Source: Lysinibacillus parviboronicapiens
Lineage (GTDB): Bacteria > Bacillota > Bacilli > Bacillales_A > Planococcaceae
DNA length: 64,000 bases
Direction of reading: 5' to 3'
Assembly: GCF_003049575.1 (NCBI RefSeq)
Contig: NZ_PYWI01000009.1
Coordinates: forward strand, 94,048 to 158,047
The position numbers and the translations under genes are program-made. The notes under the pieces are model-generated. The model was not told the DNA's origin and did no database searches. It saw only the letters and a list, made by a program, of their open reading frames with translations. How positions within the stretch are numbered: position 1 is the stretch's first letter; every line of letters starts with the position of its first letter. Below are positions 57,558 through 64,000 of this stretch, in pieces.

Positions 57558-58475
57558 CTACTTCAGTGCATCGACAATTGTGTCGATGTTATGATGGTAC
57601 ATGCCAATGTATGTACCTTCTGTTGTACCTTCAGCGCCCATTGCATCAGAGAATAACTCCCCGCCAATCACAATGTTGTGACCTTTTTGTTTGGCCCCCT
57701 CAATAACAGCGTTCATCGCTTTGTCAGATACACTTGACTCTACAAAAATAGCCTTAATATTGTTCTCTACTAAAAAATCTACCATTTCTTGCACATCTTT
57801 CACCCCATATTCAGAATCTGTACTAAGTCCTTGCAAGCCACGCACGTCAAATCCCTGACTAGCACCGAAATAATTGAACGCATCATGGGCTGTTACTAAA
57901 ATTCGTTGATCCTCTGGAATTTCACTGACACGATCTTTGGCGTAAGTTTGTAATTCCTCTAATTTTTTTAAGTAAGCTGCTTCGTTGGTTTCGAAGTCTG
58001 CTTTGTATGCTGGATATTCTTCTGCCAGTGTATCGCTTATCGCAGCGACAACTTGCTTCCATAACTCAATGTTAAACCAAATATGTGGATCATGAAGCAT
58101 GGCATCATTGTCACTGGCAAGTAGGTGCTGCTCATCTAATTTCTCACCAACGGCAAGCACCGTTTTGTCTTTTGCCATTTGCTCAAAAATATCGAGCATT
58201 TGCCCCTCTAAATGGAGACCATTATAAAAAATGACTTCGGCCTTATCTAATTTTGTTAAGTCACTTTGTGTTGCCTTGTATAAATGTGGATCTACTCCAG
58301 GCCCCATCAGTGCTGAAACTGTTAAATGGTCACCGCTTATTTCTTTAATGGCATCCGCAATTTGCCCTGTTGTGGCAACAACAACTCCTTCTTTTTCTTC
58401 TTCAGTAGCAGCACTTTGTGCGTTGCATCCGAAAAGTAATAATGATAAACCAAGTACACCTAAAAAACGTTTCAT
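57558..58475 (-). CDS. mntA: manganese/zinc-binding lipoprotein of the ABC transporter
   Basis: A 305-residue cluster A-I solute-binding lipoprotein (lipobox LLFGC, Cys17). The metal ligands are visible: MGPGVDPHLYKAT (first His), LHDPHIWFN (second His), the conserved VTAHDAFNYFG, and ESSVSDKAM. The protein captures Mn2+ or Zn2+ outside the membrane and passes it to the permeases. A 53-residue membrane protein gene and an MntR-like box precede it. Confidence 0.9.
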   Translation of the reverse strand: MKRFLGVLGLSLLLFGCNAQSAATEEEKEGVVVATTGQIADAIKEISGDHLTVSALMGPGVDPHLYKATQSDLTKLDKAEVIFYNGLHLEGQMLDIFEQMAKDKTVLAVGEKLDEQHLLASDNDAMLHDPHIWFNIELWKQVVAAISDTLAEEYPAYKADFETNEAAYLKKLEELQTYAKDRVSEIPEDQRILVTAHDAFNYFGASQGFDVRGLQGLSTDSEYGVKDVQEMVDFLVENNIKAIFVESSVSDKAMNAVIEGAKQKGHNIVIGGELFSDAMGAEGTTEGTYIGMYHHNIDTIVDALK

Positions 58476-58498
58476 GCTTTACCTCTTTCTATCTCTAT

Positions 58499-58660
58499 TT
58501 ATTTAATAATGCCTTTCTTCAGAAGCTGGCGCCAGCTCATCCAAAAGACCATTATAGAAATCCCAGCCCCGACTGAATGAGTCGTTTTCCACAATATCGT
58601 TAAAATCACTAGTATCCCTAGCGGAAGGAACGTTGATTTGACATCATCTAAGTCTTTCAT
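58499..58660 (-). CDS. small membrane protein at the head of the mnt operon, 53 residues
   Basis: A small gene (ATG 58660, stop at 58499) encoding MKDLDDVKSTFLPLGILVIL followed by two probable membrane helices joined by KTTHSVGAGIS and a basic end (SWRQLLKKGIIK). It lies 23 bases upstream of mntA, on the same strand and behind the same MntR-like box, so it belongs to the manganese operon. No family is recognised; a link with Mn uptake is inferred from position only. Confidence 0.6.
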   Translation of the reverse strand: MKDLDDVKSTFLPLGILVILTILWKTTHSVGAGISIMVFWMSWRQLLKKGIIK

Positions 58661-58691
58661 TCACTCACTCTTCTTTCTCGAACGATATTTT

Positions 58692-58708
58692 GTTTCCTTT
58701 AGGAAAAA
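58692..58708. promoter_or_regulatory. MntR-like operator of the mnt operon
   Basis: Minus strand reads TTTTTCCTAAAGGAAAC, close to the MntR consensus TTTGCCTTAAGGAAAC as I recall it, with a TCCT/AGGA palindromic core. It lies 32 bases upstream of the small membrane gene. In Bacillus MntR represses mntABCD when Mn2+ is plentiful. Confidence 0.65.
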
Positions 58709-59012
58709 TATATGCTTAATCGAAAGAATAATCAACCTTTTTCTAAAATTAATTTTTTATGTTCATCGTGATATACATACAAACCGTATTGTATAAACGT
58801 ATATAACATTAGCTCATATACATTTTTATTCACGTGTTGTCCAGATGACGTCGCGCTCAAAAGTAAGGGCTTGTCCCATAACGGGCAAATCTGGATAAGA
58901 AAAGGTGGGCGTAAGTGATACATGAAAAAATAATCTTATGAAGTAAGAAAGAGCATACGAGAGTACGGTTGGGGAATGTTGCATGTTAGGACAAGCAAAG
59001 AAATGGCGACAT
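58709..59012. other. intergenic, no gene seen
   Basis: About 300 bases between the mnt promoter and the DUF2935 terminator. No supported coding frame and no recognised RNA are visible. Confidence 0.45.
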
Positions 59013-59054
59013 AAAAAAGTCTAACTTCTCGTAAATATTTCGAGAAATCAGACT
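59013..59054 (-). terminator. terminator of the DUF2935 gene
   Basis: On the minus strand AGTCTGATTTCTCG pairs with CGAGAAGTTAGACT with one mismatch, followed by TTTTTTATG. Confidence 0.75.
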
Positions 59055-59183
59055 AGAGAATTTCCTTTTATAATTGTTCATTCAGTTAAAAACAAAACGC
59101 ATAATTATACAACCCTATCATTACTTATGTCTCAATAAAAACTTAGCAGTCCCATCTCTTTAACATTATTAAATGCTAAAACT

Positions 59184-60032
59184 TTAACTCGGAAATTCCT
59201 TTTTCCCAGTAAGATGAGCCTCAAACAAGTCGATAATTTCAAGAAAATGTTCCGCCTCACGGAAAACATGGTCTGCTAATAACGGATGAATAATGCTTTT
59301 TATCTTGCATTCTTCGATCAGGTCTCGCGCGGTTTTCTTAAAATCACGGAGTGATACTACAGAAACACGATTTTGATCAAGGAATTGGTCCAATAGTGGC
59401 ACTGTCTGCGATTGTGGTTTCATGCTTTCTAAATCTCTTGCTTGAAACAATAATTCATCAAAATCATTGCTAAATTCTCTTGCCATATCAACAAGTTTTC
59501 TTTCAGAAGGATCAAGAAGGTGGCCTATAAATTTTGCATGATCGGCCATGATTCTTAGATAAAAAACGTTCTCTTTGATGATTTCATCAGCAAGGGGTTT
59601 CAGTTTTCCTTCATTTAATTCAATTAGTCTTTTTCTAAAATAATTGGCCTCACGACTAGTATGATCCACTAATAAGGGGAAATTATTTGCCCCTGGCAAC
59701 TGACAAGTGAGTATTAACCCTAACACTTTCCGTTTAAAAGCAAATATATTTGTCGCAGCTATTTGAACTTCTGTATTAAATCTTCTCATTTGTTCTGGAT
59801 CTGTCTGGTTGGTCAAATTATAAGATTGCTGTTCAATCTTTTCGAACAAATAATAATATTGATTTGCTTCATTTATTAATTGTGTATCTTCACATCTAAA
59901 CCCTAATCGAAGGAATAGCGAATGTTCCTTCATAATCCTTGACCAAAATCGAATTTCTTCTAAAGAACGAGCAACAAACATGGATGGTGTAATACGATTA
60001 TGAGCGTCCGGTAACTCTTCATTCCATTGCAT
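59184..60032 (-). CDS. DUF2935-family protein
   Basis: A 282-residue all-helical protein made of two similar four-helix units (about residues 15-135 and 145-275). His/Glu pairs occur in the helices (SLEEIRFWSRIMKEHSLFLRLG, then ENVFYLRIMADHAKFIGHL, ADHVFREAEHFLEII), a ferritin-like pattern that may bind metal. DUF2935 proteins occur in Bacillales and Clostridia; their function is unknown. ATG 60032 has GGGGGAG upstream. It is a single gene. Confidence 0.82.
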   Translation of the reverse strand: MQWNEELPDAHNRITPSMFVARSLEEIRFWSRIMKEHSLFLRLGFRCEDTQLINEANQYYYLFEKIEQQSYNLTNQTDPEQMRRFNTEVQIAATNIFAFKRKVLGLILTCQLPGANNFPLLVDHTSREANYFRKRLIELNEGKLKPLADEIIKENVFYLRIMADHAKFIGHLLDPSERKLVDMAREFSNDFDELLFQARDLESMKPQSQTVPLLDQFLDQNRVSVVSLRDFKKTARDLIEECKIKSIIHPLLADHVFREAEHFLEIIDLFEAHLTGKKEFPS

Positions 60033-60179
60033 CCGTTAGTCTCCCCCTAAAATAAGCTCTTACTCCAATATATTCTCAATGCAGTTGTCTTTATGTCTTA
60101 ACAATAGGCACTGTTAAACAATAATGTTAGTTTCTCGCATAGAAAAGGGACATACAAATATTGTGTTGTCCCCTAGCGC

Positions 60180-60689
60180 TTATTTTAATTCCCCTATAAA
60201 CCAAATTTCCCCTTCATAGTGGTAGCCATCTTCATCAGCAATCACTTCTTTAAATCCTGATATTTGCCCATCACTAGTAACAGTTAGTCCCCATTCACTT
60301 TGAATGTCTCTATCATCAGTTAATAGTAGCCACTTTTGATATTCGTCATTTCTATCAAAGAAATTTTTAAAATAGAAATCTCCTTTAAATACAATAATCT
60401 GCGAACCCCACAAATCAGGTAATTCAACTGCAACCACTACTCGATATTTTTCTTTGTCATCTGGCTTCCGTTCCATTAGGTGTTCTGCTCTATTCAATAG
60501 TGTTTGAATGCATAGTCGTTTAATTTTTTCAGGTGTCTTGTTAGCGTTTATAAAGTCTTGAGCAACTGGTAGGTGCATATGCCAATAACCATTGTAAAAC
60601 TCTGTTGGAAACACCATTGTGTTTTCTTCAATTCGTTTGATCATGTTATTAGATTTACGTTTCATTCCACGAGCTTTTTTCTCCCTCAT
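60180..60689 (-). CDS. DUF3916-family protein
   Basis: A 169-residue protein that is conserved over its whole length in Bacillales as DUF3916: MVFPTEFYNGYWHMHLPVAQDFI, RLCIQTLLNRAEHL, VVVAVELPDLWGSQIIVFKGDFYF and the C-terminal GEIWFIGEL. No catalytic motif is recognised. Related genes often lie in toxin-immunity-like clusters, but nothing of that kind is next to it here. ATG 60689 has AAGGAG upstream. Confidence 0.78.
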   Translation of the reverse strand: MREKKARGMKRKSNNMIKRIEENTMVFPTEFYNGYWHMHLPVAQDFINANKTPEKIKRLCIQTLLNRAEHLMERKPDDKEKYRVVVAVELPDLWGSQIIVFKGDFYFKNFFDRNDEYQKWLLLTDDRDIQSEWGLTVTSDGQISGFKEVIADEDGYHYEGEIWFIGELK

Positions 60690-60809
60690 ACTATACTATT
60701 TCTCCTTATTGTGATGTAGCGTTACTTAATATTCTTAGTCTTCATATGTAACAGCAAGTTTCATAAATTTAGTCTATCAAATATTTGCATGCATCTCGAA
60801 GTACTCGAC

Positions 60810-60840
60810 AAAAATACCCACTTTCTCAAAACAAGTGGGC
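60810..60840 (-). terminator. terminator of the PH-domain gene
   Basis: On the minus strand CCCACTT pairs with AAGTGGG around a GTTTTGAG loop, followed by TATTTTTG. Confidence 0.75.
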
Positions 60841-60850
60841 ACACAGTTTT

Positions 60851-61225
60851 CTATTTCAGCACATATTCAGCTAAAACGCTTTGGACTTTATAAATATTGA
60901 GTGATTTATTAAATTTTTTTTCTATTAGGCCACCAGCCGAAAGCCAAATTTTCAGTTCTGCATCTAAATCAAAATTGCCGGCTGTCTCAACTGAGAAATG
61001 TACAATATTCCTATATGGTATCGAATGATATTCAACTTTCTTGCCCGTAACGCCCTGTTTATCTATTAAAATTAGCCGTTTATTGGTGAACACAAATAAG
61101 TCACGAATTAATTTATAGGCGTGTTCCACATGTTCTGCATTCGTTAACAAATCTTTAATTTCATTTTCAACCTCACCTACATTTGTTTCAGAAGCATTCC
61201 CCATCAATCCATCTAAAAAGCCCAT
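60851..61225 (-). CDS. bacterial PH-domain protein (YvbH-like)
   Basis: A 124-residue protein that is one bacterial pleckstrin-homology domain of the PF08000 kind: AYKLIRDLFVFTNKRLILIDKQG, then YHSIPYRNIVHFSVETAG and the C-terminal helix. Function is unknown; the fold binds proteins or lipids in related cases. It is cytoplasmic, with no signal. GGTGGGTAC precedes ATG 61225. Confidence 0.85.
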   Translation of the reverse strand: MGFLDGLMGNASETNVGEVENEIKDLLTNAEHVEHAYKLIRDLFVFTNKRLILIDKQGVTGKKVEYHSIPYRNIVHFSVETAGNFDLDAELKIWLSAGGLIEKKFNKSLNIYKVQSVLAEYVLK

Positions 61226-61331
61226 GTACCCACCGTCCTTTTTTCATACAATTATACCATTTATTCGGGGACACAAAGTATATAGGGCAAATTTTTATTC
61301 ACTATCCAGATGAGATAGCGTGCCAGTTATA

Positions 61332-61925
61332 CTAGGGCTTCCCTATGTATTCAAATGCATAAATATGTGTTTTAGTCAGCTCAATAATGTCAAGAATTAG
61401 TTGCTCTTCTGATTTTTCAAAGTTACTGGCAATCCATTGAATCATTAGCCCATAAAAACCAAAGGAAGTATAGCGTTTAAACATCTCCATATTGACGGGC
61501 TGATTGTTAATTGTTTCAAATTTAAATTGCTCCATATAAATTTTCGTGATAGTCAAAGGCATCCGCGTATGAAAGCCAGGAATGGTATCCTCGAAGTTTA
61601 ACAGCTCAAAAAACAGTCGATTTTCATAAATATAATGAATGATATTAAACGATGGTGGATGGAGCTTCGTTGTATAGACCTTTTCCCCATATAGATACGG
61701 CTCTCCGACTGCCGCTTCCAATCCAGATAGCATCGTCTCTAGCAATGTATTTGCAAGTTCAATTTTATCTTGAAAATGAACATAAAACGTACTTCGATTG
61801 TAGCCAGCACGCTCCACAATATCTTTTACTGTAATCGATTGAAAACCTTGTTTTTTTACTAATTCAACAAATGCTTCAAAAAAATGTCTACGCGTTCGTT
61901 CCTGTCTTTGTGTCCATTTTGTCAA
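61332..61925 (-). CDS. TetR/AcrR-family regulator
   Basis: A 197-residue TetR regulator starting at TTG 61925 (GGGGGAG upstream). The DNA-binding region reads VELVKKQGFQSITVKDIVERAGYNRSTFYVHFQDKIELA, and the C-terminal part is of the TetR_C_8-like type. It faces the truncated SDR gene across a gap with GTGTC repeats, so SDR was probably its target gene before the deletion. The ligand is unknown. Confidence 0.87.
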   Translation of the reverse strand: MTKWTQRQERTRRHFFEAFVELVKKQGFQSITVKDIVERAGYNRSTFYVHFQDKIELANTLLETMLSGLEAAVGEPYLYGEKVYTTKLHPPSFNIIHYIYENRLFFELLNFEDTIPGFHTRMPLTITKIYMEQFKFETINNQPVNMEMFKRYTSFGFYGLMIQWIASNFEKSEEQLILDIIELTKTHIYAFEYIGKP

Positions 61926-61940
61926 AAAATCTCCCCCTTT

Positions 61941-61979
61941 TTAGACACATACTATTGAAGTGTCTAAGAGTTCGACACT
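61941..61979. promoter_or_regulatory. GTGTC inverted repeats, likely operator of the TetR gene
   Basis: TTAGACAC (61941-61948) is inverted as GTGTCTAA (61960-61967); AAGTGTC (61958-61964) is also inverted as GACACTT (61974-61980). Three half sites in 40 bases sit just upstream of the tetR start and in front of the SDR remnant. Confidence 0.6.
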
Positions 61980-62085
61980 TACTGTTACATTAATGATTGT
62001 TTCCTTATTGTATCGTCTTACAATAAAAGTACACAGTGATTCGCACGTTGTGTAAGTGAAATTTAATGCTAAGGGGGTAATTTCC

Positions 62086-62124
62086 GTGGGAAAATTACAA
62101 AATAAAGTCGCTATTATTACAGGT
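62086..62124 (+). pseudogene. 5' remnant of a short-chain dehydrogenase gene
   Basis: After GGGGGTAATTTCC, GTG 62086 opens a frame reading GKLQNKVAIITG, the typical start of an SDR (first strand and glycine motif). After about 13 codons the match ends and the opposite strand becomes part of a symporter gene. The rest of the gene is missing. Confidence 0.7.
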
Positions 62125-62480
62125 ACAAATACTTACCCAAATAAAGCTTGTAACCCCTGTTGGAATAGCTACAGCCAAAACAAAACCAATGGTTAGCAAG
62201 TGATCATGAAAGATTGCTGTTGAACAAAGTACGCCACAATTGGCATCAATATATGTAAAAATGCAATGGTGATCACAATAGCCCATGGATACCTCTTAAG
62301 ACTTTTGAAACCGTCAAAGCTCATACTTAAACTGCCAGCAAACGTCATAAAGGCAAATAGCCACGGCACTAAAAATAGCAATTGTCTCCCAAAATCTACT
62401 AGTAATACACCCACTACTAAACTTAGCGGCGTTAAAATAGGCATCCATTTTTGGAGCTGTGTATTAAAACTATGCAACAC
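62125..62480 (-). pseudogene. truncated bile acid:sodium symporter family gene
   Basis: From GTG 62480 about 90 codons read as the start of a BASS-family transporter (WMPILTPLSLVVGVLLV, FAFMTFAGSLSMSFDGFKSLKRYPW, ILMPIVAYF). A frameshift near 62200-62210 is followed by TIGFVLAVAIPTGVTSFIWVSIC in the next frame, still typical of the family, and then the sequence changes abruptly at about 62124 to the SDR remnant. A complete protein has about 310 residues, so more than half is lost. Confidence 0.75.
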
Positions 62481-62640
62481 GCTTAATCCCTTCTTTCAAT
62501 ATGGAATAGCCCAATTTCATGATCCCCCCTTTTATAAATCTTTTGACGCAAAATTTTTTAACCCTAAAACGAGAGAATATTTATTTGCAGTTTCTACCCA
62601 CATCCTGCAAACTAAGGATAATAATAGCTAGAGAGGAAGT

Positions 62641-63672
62641 ATGATAATGAAACAAATAGTTTGCCTGTTAATGCTGTCAGTCCTTGTTATAGGAGGCGGT
62701 TATACAGTAGATGCAGCTGGTTTCAATGATGTGCCAGAAGAGCATTTTGCTTATGAAGCGGTTATCTGGGCACAGGAGTATGACATTATCGATGGTTATG
62801 CGGATGGAACATTCAAGCCTAATTTAACAATTACCGAGCAGCAATTTGCAAAGCTTCTTGCCAATTATTATGAATTAGAAACACCATATGATGAGTTAAA
62901 AAAACAGACGCCATCTGCAAACTGGTCTGATGAATATTACGATCGGCTTGCCAGCTATGGTGTGCCACTTAATGGTTATTTTGATAATACTATGCGAGCA
63001 GCCGCTATAAAGCGTGGCGTTGTCGCACAAGCAATCACTCATTTAGCAGATGGTAAACGTAGTTTAGATGCATCCATTCAATTTTTAATCGATTCTTACA
63101 TTTCAACTGGGCAAAATCCTCAGTATGAAAATCGTAACTTGCAGAAATTTTTCGGTGTATCCAACAATATGACCCGTGCACAAGTCGTGACACTATTACA
63201 CCGTATGGCTTCGAGAAATTATTATGAAATCTCTGAGGATGCGCAAGAAATTCATTTAAATGCAAGCAATGCTTCTTTAAATACACTTGCGAGCAATGGA
63301 CAAAAACAGCTCGATAAAACAATGCAACAAACAACACCTGCCAAAAGTGCTTGGGAAGGCATATATACTTATTACTATAAATGGGGCAAGGGGGCAACTG
63401 ATTACAACCGCCGTGATGCCATCATCTCCAATGCAACAAGTAAAAGTTTCTACATCTCACTGACGGCCAATGATGGACAAGAATCAGGGACTGTAGATGG
63501 CACCGCGACAATTATCTCTAGTTCGAAGGCCGTTATGAACAAATCCGCTAATGGCAATCGCTGCGTACTGGAATTCGAGCGACTCAATAATGCCCTTAAA
63601 ATTACAGAAGTAGATTGTATAGCTGAGCATGACGAAGGCACAAACTTTTCAGGGACATTGAAAAAGCAATGA
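62641..63672 (+). CDS. exported SLH-domain protein
   Basis: A 343-residue secreted protein: signal peptide (to about residue 25), then SLH repeats (FNDVPEEHFAYEAVIWAQEYDIIDGYADGTFKPN and a second, partly degenerate one, ending NMTRAQVVTLLHRMA near residue 188). SLH domains bind pyruvylated wall polymer. The C-terminal 140 residues form an unrecognised beta-rich domain (WEGIYTYYYKWGKGATDYN, VLEFERLNNALKITEVDC). ATG 62641 has GAGAGGAAG upstream; ATG 62647 is an alternative. It is a single gene. Confidence 0.82.
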   Translation: MIMKQIVCLLMLSVLVIGGGYTVDAAGFNDVPEEHFAYEAVIWAQEYDIIDGYADGTFKPNLTITEQQFAKLLANYYELETPYDELKKQTPSANWSDEYYDRLASYGVPLNGYFDNTMRAAAIKRGVVAQAITHLADGKRSLDASIQFLIDSYISTGQNPQYENRNLQKFFGVSNNMTRAQVVTLLHRMASRNYYEISEDAQEIHLNASNASLNTLASNGQKQLDKTMQQTTPAKSAWEGIYTYYYKWGKGATDYNRRDAIISNATSKSFYISLTANDGQESGTVDGTATIISSSKAVMNKSANGNRCVLEFERLNNALKITEVDCIAEHDEGTNFSGTLKKQ

Positions 63673-63779
63673 CACATGATCTTGTCCAGCTCGATCCCTA
63701 ATGAAAACATCATAACGCCAATTTTAAAAACTAGGGTGTGTTACTGTATAGTAAAAAGTGCGAAATGGATTTAAGGAAC

Positions 63780-64000
63780 TGACCCCAAAAGTATAGACAA
63801 ATAAAAAAAGCATCTTCGATTGAATTCGGGTTTAGATACCTAAACTTCAATTAGGAGGTGTTTTTTCTATGGGAACAAGAGTGAGTTATCCATACGAAGT
63901 AAAAATGAAGGCTATTGAGATGCGATTGACTGGTATACCTACGAAGCAGGTTTTAATTGAATTAAATATAAGGCATAAAACACAAGTGGAAACATGGATG
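63780..64000 (+). mobile_element. left end of an IS3-family insertion sequence
   Basis: TGACCCCAAAAGTATAGACA at 63780-63799 matches the terminal inverted repeat of IS150-group elements as I recall it. A transposase reading frame opens 89 bases further on. The right end lies outside the window. Confidence 0.75.
63869..64000 (+). CDS. IS3-family transposase OrfA, 5' part
   Basis: ATG 63869 with AGGAGGTG upstream opens a frame (MGTRVSYPYEVKMKAIEMRL, then IPTKQVLIELNIRHKTQVETWM) typical of the helix-turn-helix OrfA of IS3/IS150 elements, which binds the element ends and is followed by OrfB through frameshifting. It runs off the window, so completeness cannot be judged. Confidence 0.8.
   Translation, partial: MGTRVSYPYEVKMKAIEMRLTGIPTKQVLIELNIRHKTQVETWM

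Noticed and set aside
58732..58923. 63-residue minus-strand frame upstream of the mnt operon
   Set aside because: No ribosome binding site, no protein-like composition and it ends before the MntR-like box.
1..64000. CRISPR array, prophage or defence island
   Set aside because: No evenly spaced direct repeats, integrase, phage structural genes, restriction or toxin-antitoxin pairs were seen.

Overview
The window looks like chromosomal DNA of a low-GC, spore-forming Bacillales species, most likely Lysinibacillus or a close relative. This is an inference from gene content: best-recognised relatives are Bacillus proteins (PbuE, MntABCD, BmrCD, DUF2975/YozG pair, FadR-type box), there are spore-coat-like proteins (DUF3231, Cys-rich and His/Tyr-rich proteins), an SLH-domain protein, AGGAGG-type ribosome binding sites and frequent TTG/GTG starts. 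No tRNA, rRNA, CRISPR array, prophage or replication origin was seen.

Layout. 1-2.5 kb: a truncated XRE-cupin regulator, a TPR remnant, and a DUF2975/HTH/DUF3955 cluster behind a long palindrome. 2.5-5.7 kb: a fatty-acid type operon (acyl-CoA dehydrogenase, SDR, APH-family kinase-like protein) behind a FadR-like box. 5.8-9 kb: a LysR regulator divergent from hutG-gltS. 9-14.5 kb: cell-wall enzymes, a Cys-rich putative coat protein, a phosphatase, and a TetR gene sharing an operator with a frameshifted DUF3995 gene. 14.6-21 kb: a secreted micropeptide, a MORN-AAA+ fusion, a WYL regulator, and a YbjQ/deoxyribosyltransferase/GNAT cluster in which the GNAT gene is broken. 21-31.6 kb: serine hydrolase, Ca2+ ATPase, cupin, DUF3231, and pbuE under a purine riboswitch whose key base predicts guanine rather than adenine, then signal peptidase I. 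31.8-40.1 kb: LCP protein, MarR with a decayed SDR, a D,D-carboxypeptidase, and a BmrCD-like ABC exporter with a leader peptide and attenuator. 40-48.9 kb: two lipoproteins (one with a CuA copper motif), crcB pair, sirtuin, pdxK beside a decayed cytX, PadR/DUF2812, an ArsR-like regulator and an EamA transporter. 49.2-54 kb: a ribosome-targeting antibiotic resistance block (Lsa-type ABC-F, Cfr-like rRNA methylase, MFS pump). 54.7-58.7 kb: an extragenic repeat and an mntABCD operon led by a 53-codon membrane gene and an MntR-like box. 59-64 kb: DUF2935, DUF3916, PH-domain and TetR genes, a deletion junction joining fragments of an SDR and a bile-acid-symporter-family gene, an SLH protein, and the left end of an IS3-family element.

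How it fits together. The most coherent theme is inducible protection against antibiotics that act on the ribosome. Three separate units (BmrCD-like exporter, Lsa-type ABC-F, Cfr-like methylase) each carry a short translated leader followed by competing hairpins or a terminator, which predicts induction when drug-slowed ribosomes change leader folding. The second theme is gene decay: at least five genes are broken by indels or deletions, and single-base indels recur often enough that either recent decay or residual assembly error must be considered.

The strongest candidates for something new are the guanine-type switch on a pbuE orthologue, the leader-controlled cfr-like/lsa-like block, the two-gene CuA lipoprotein operon, the MORN-AAA+ fusion, and the small membrane protein at the head of the manganese operon.
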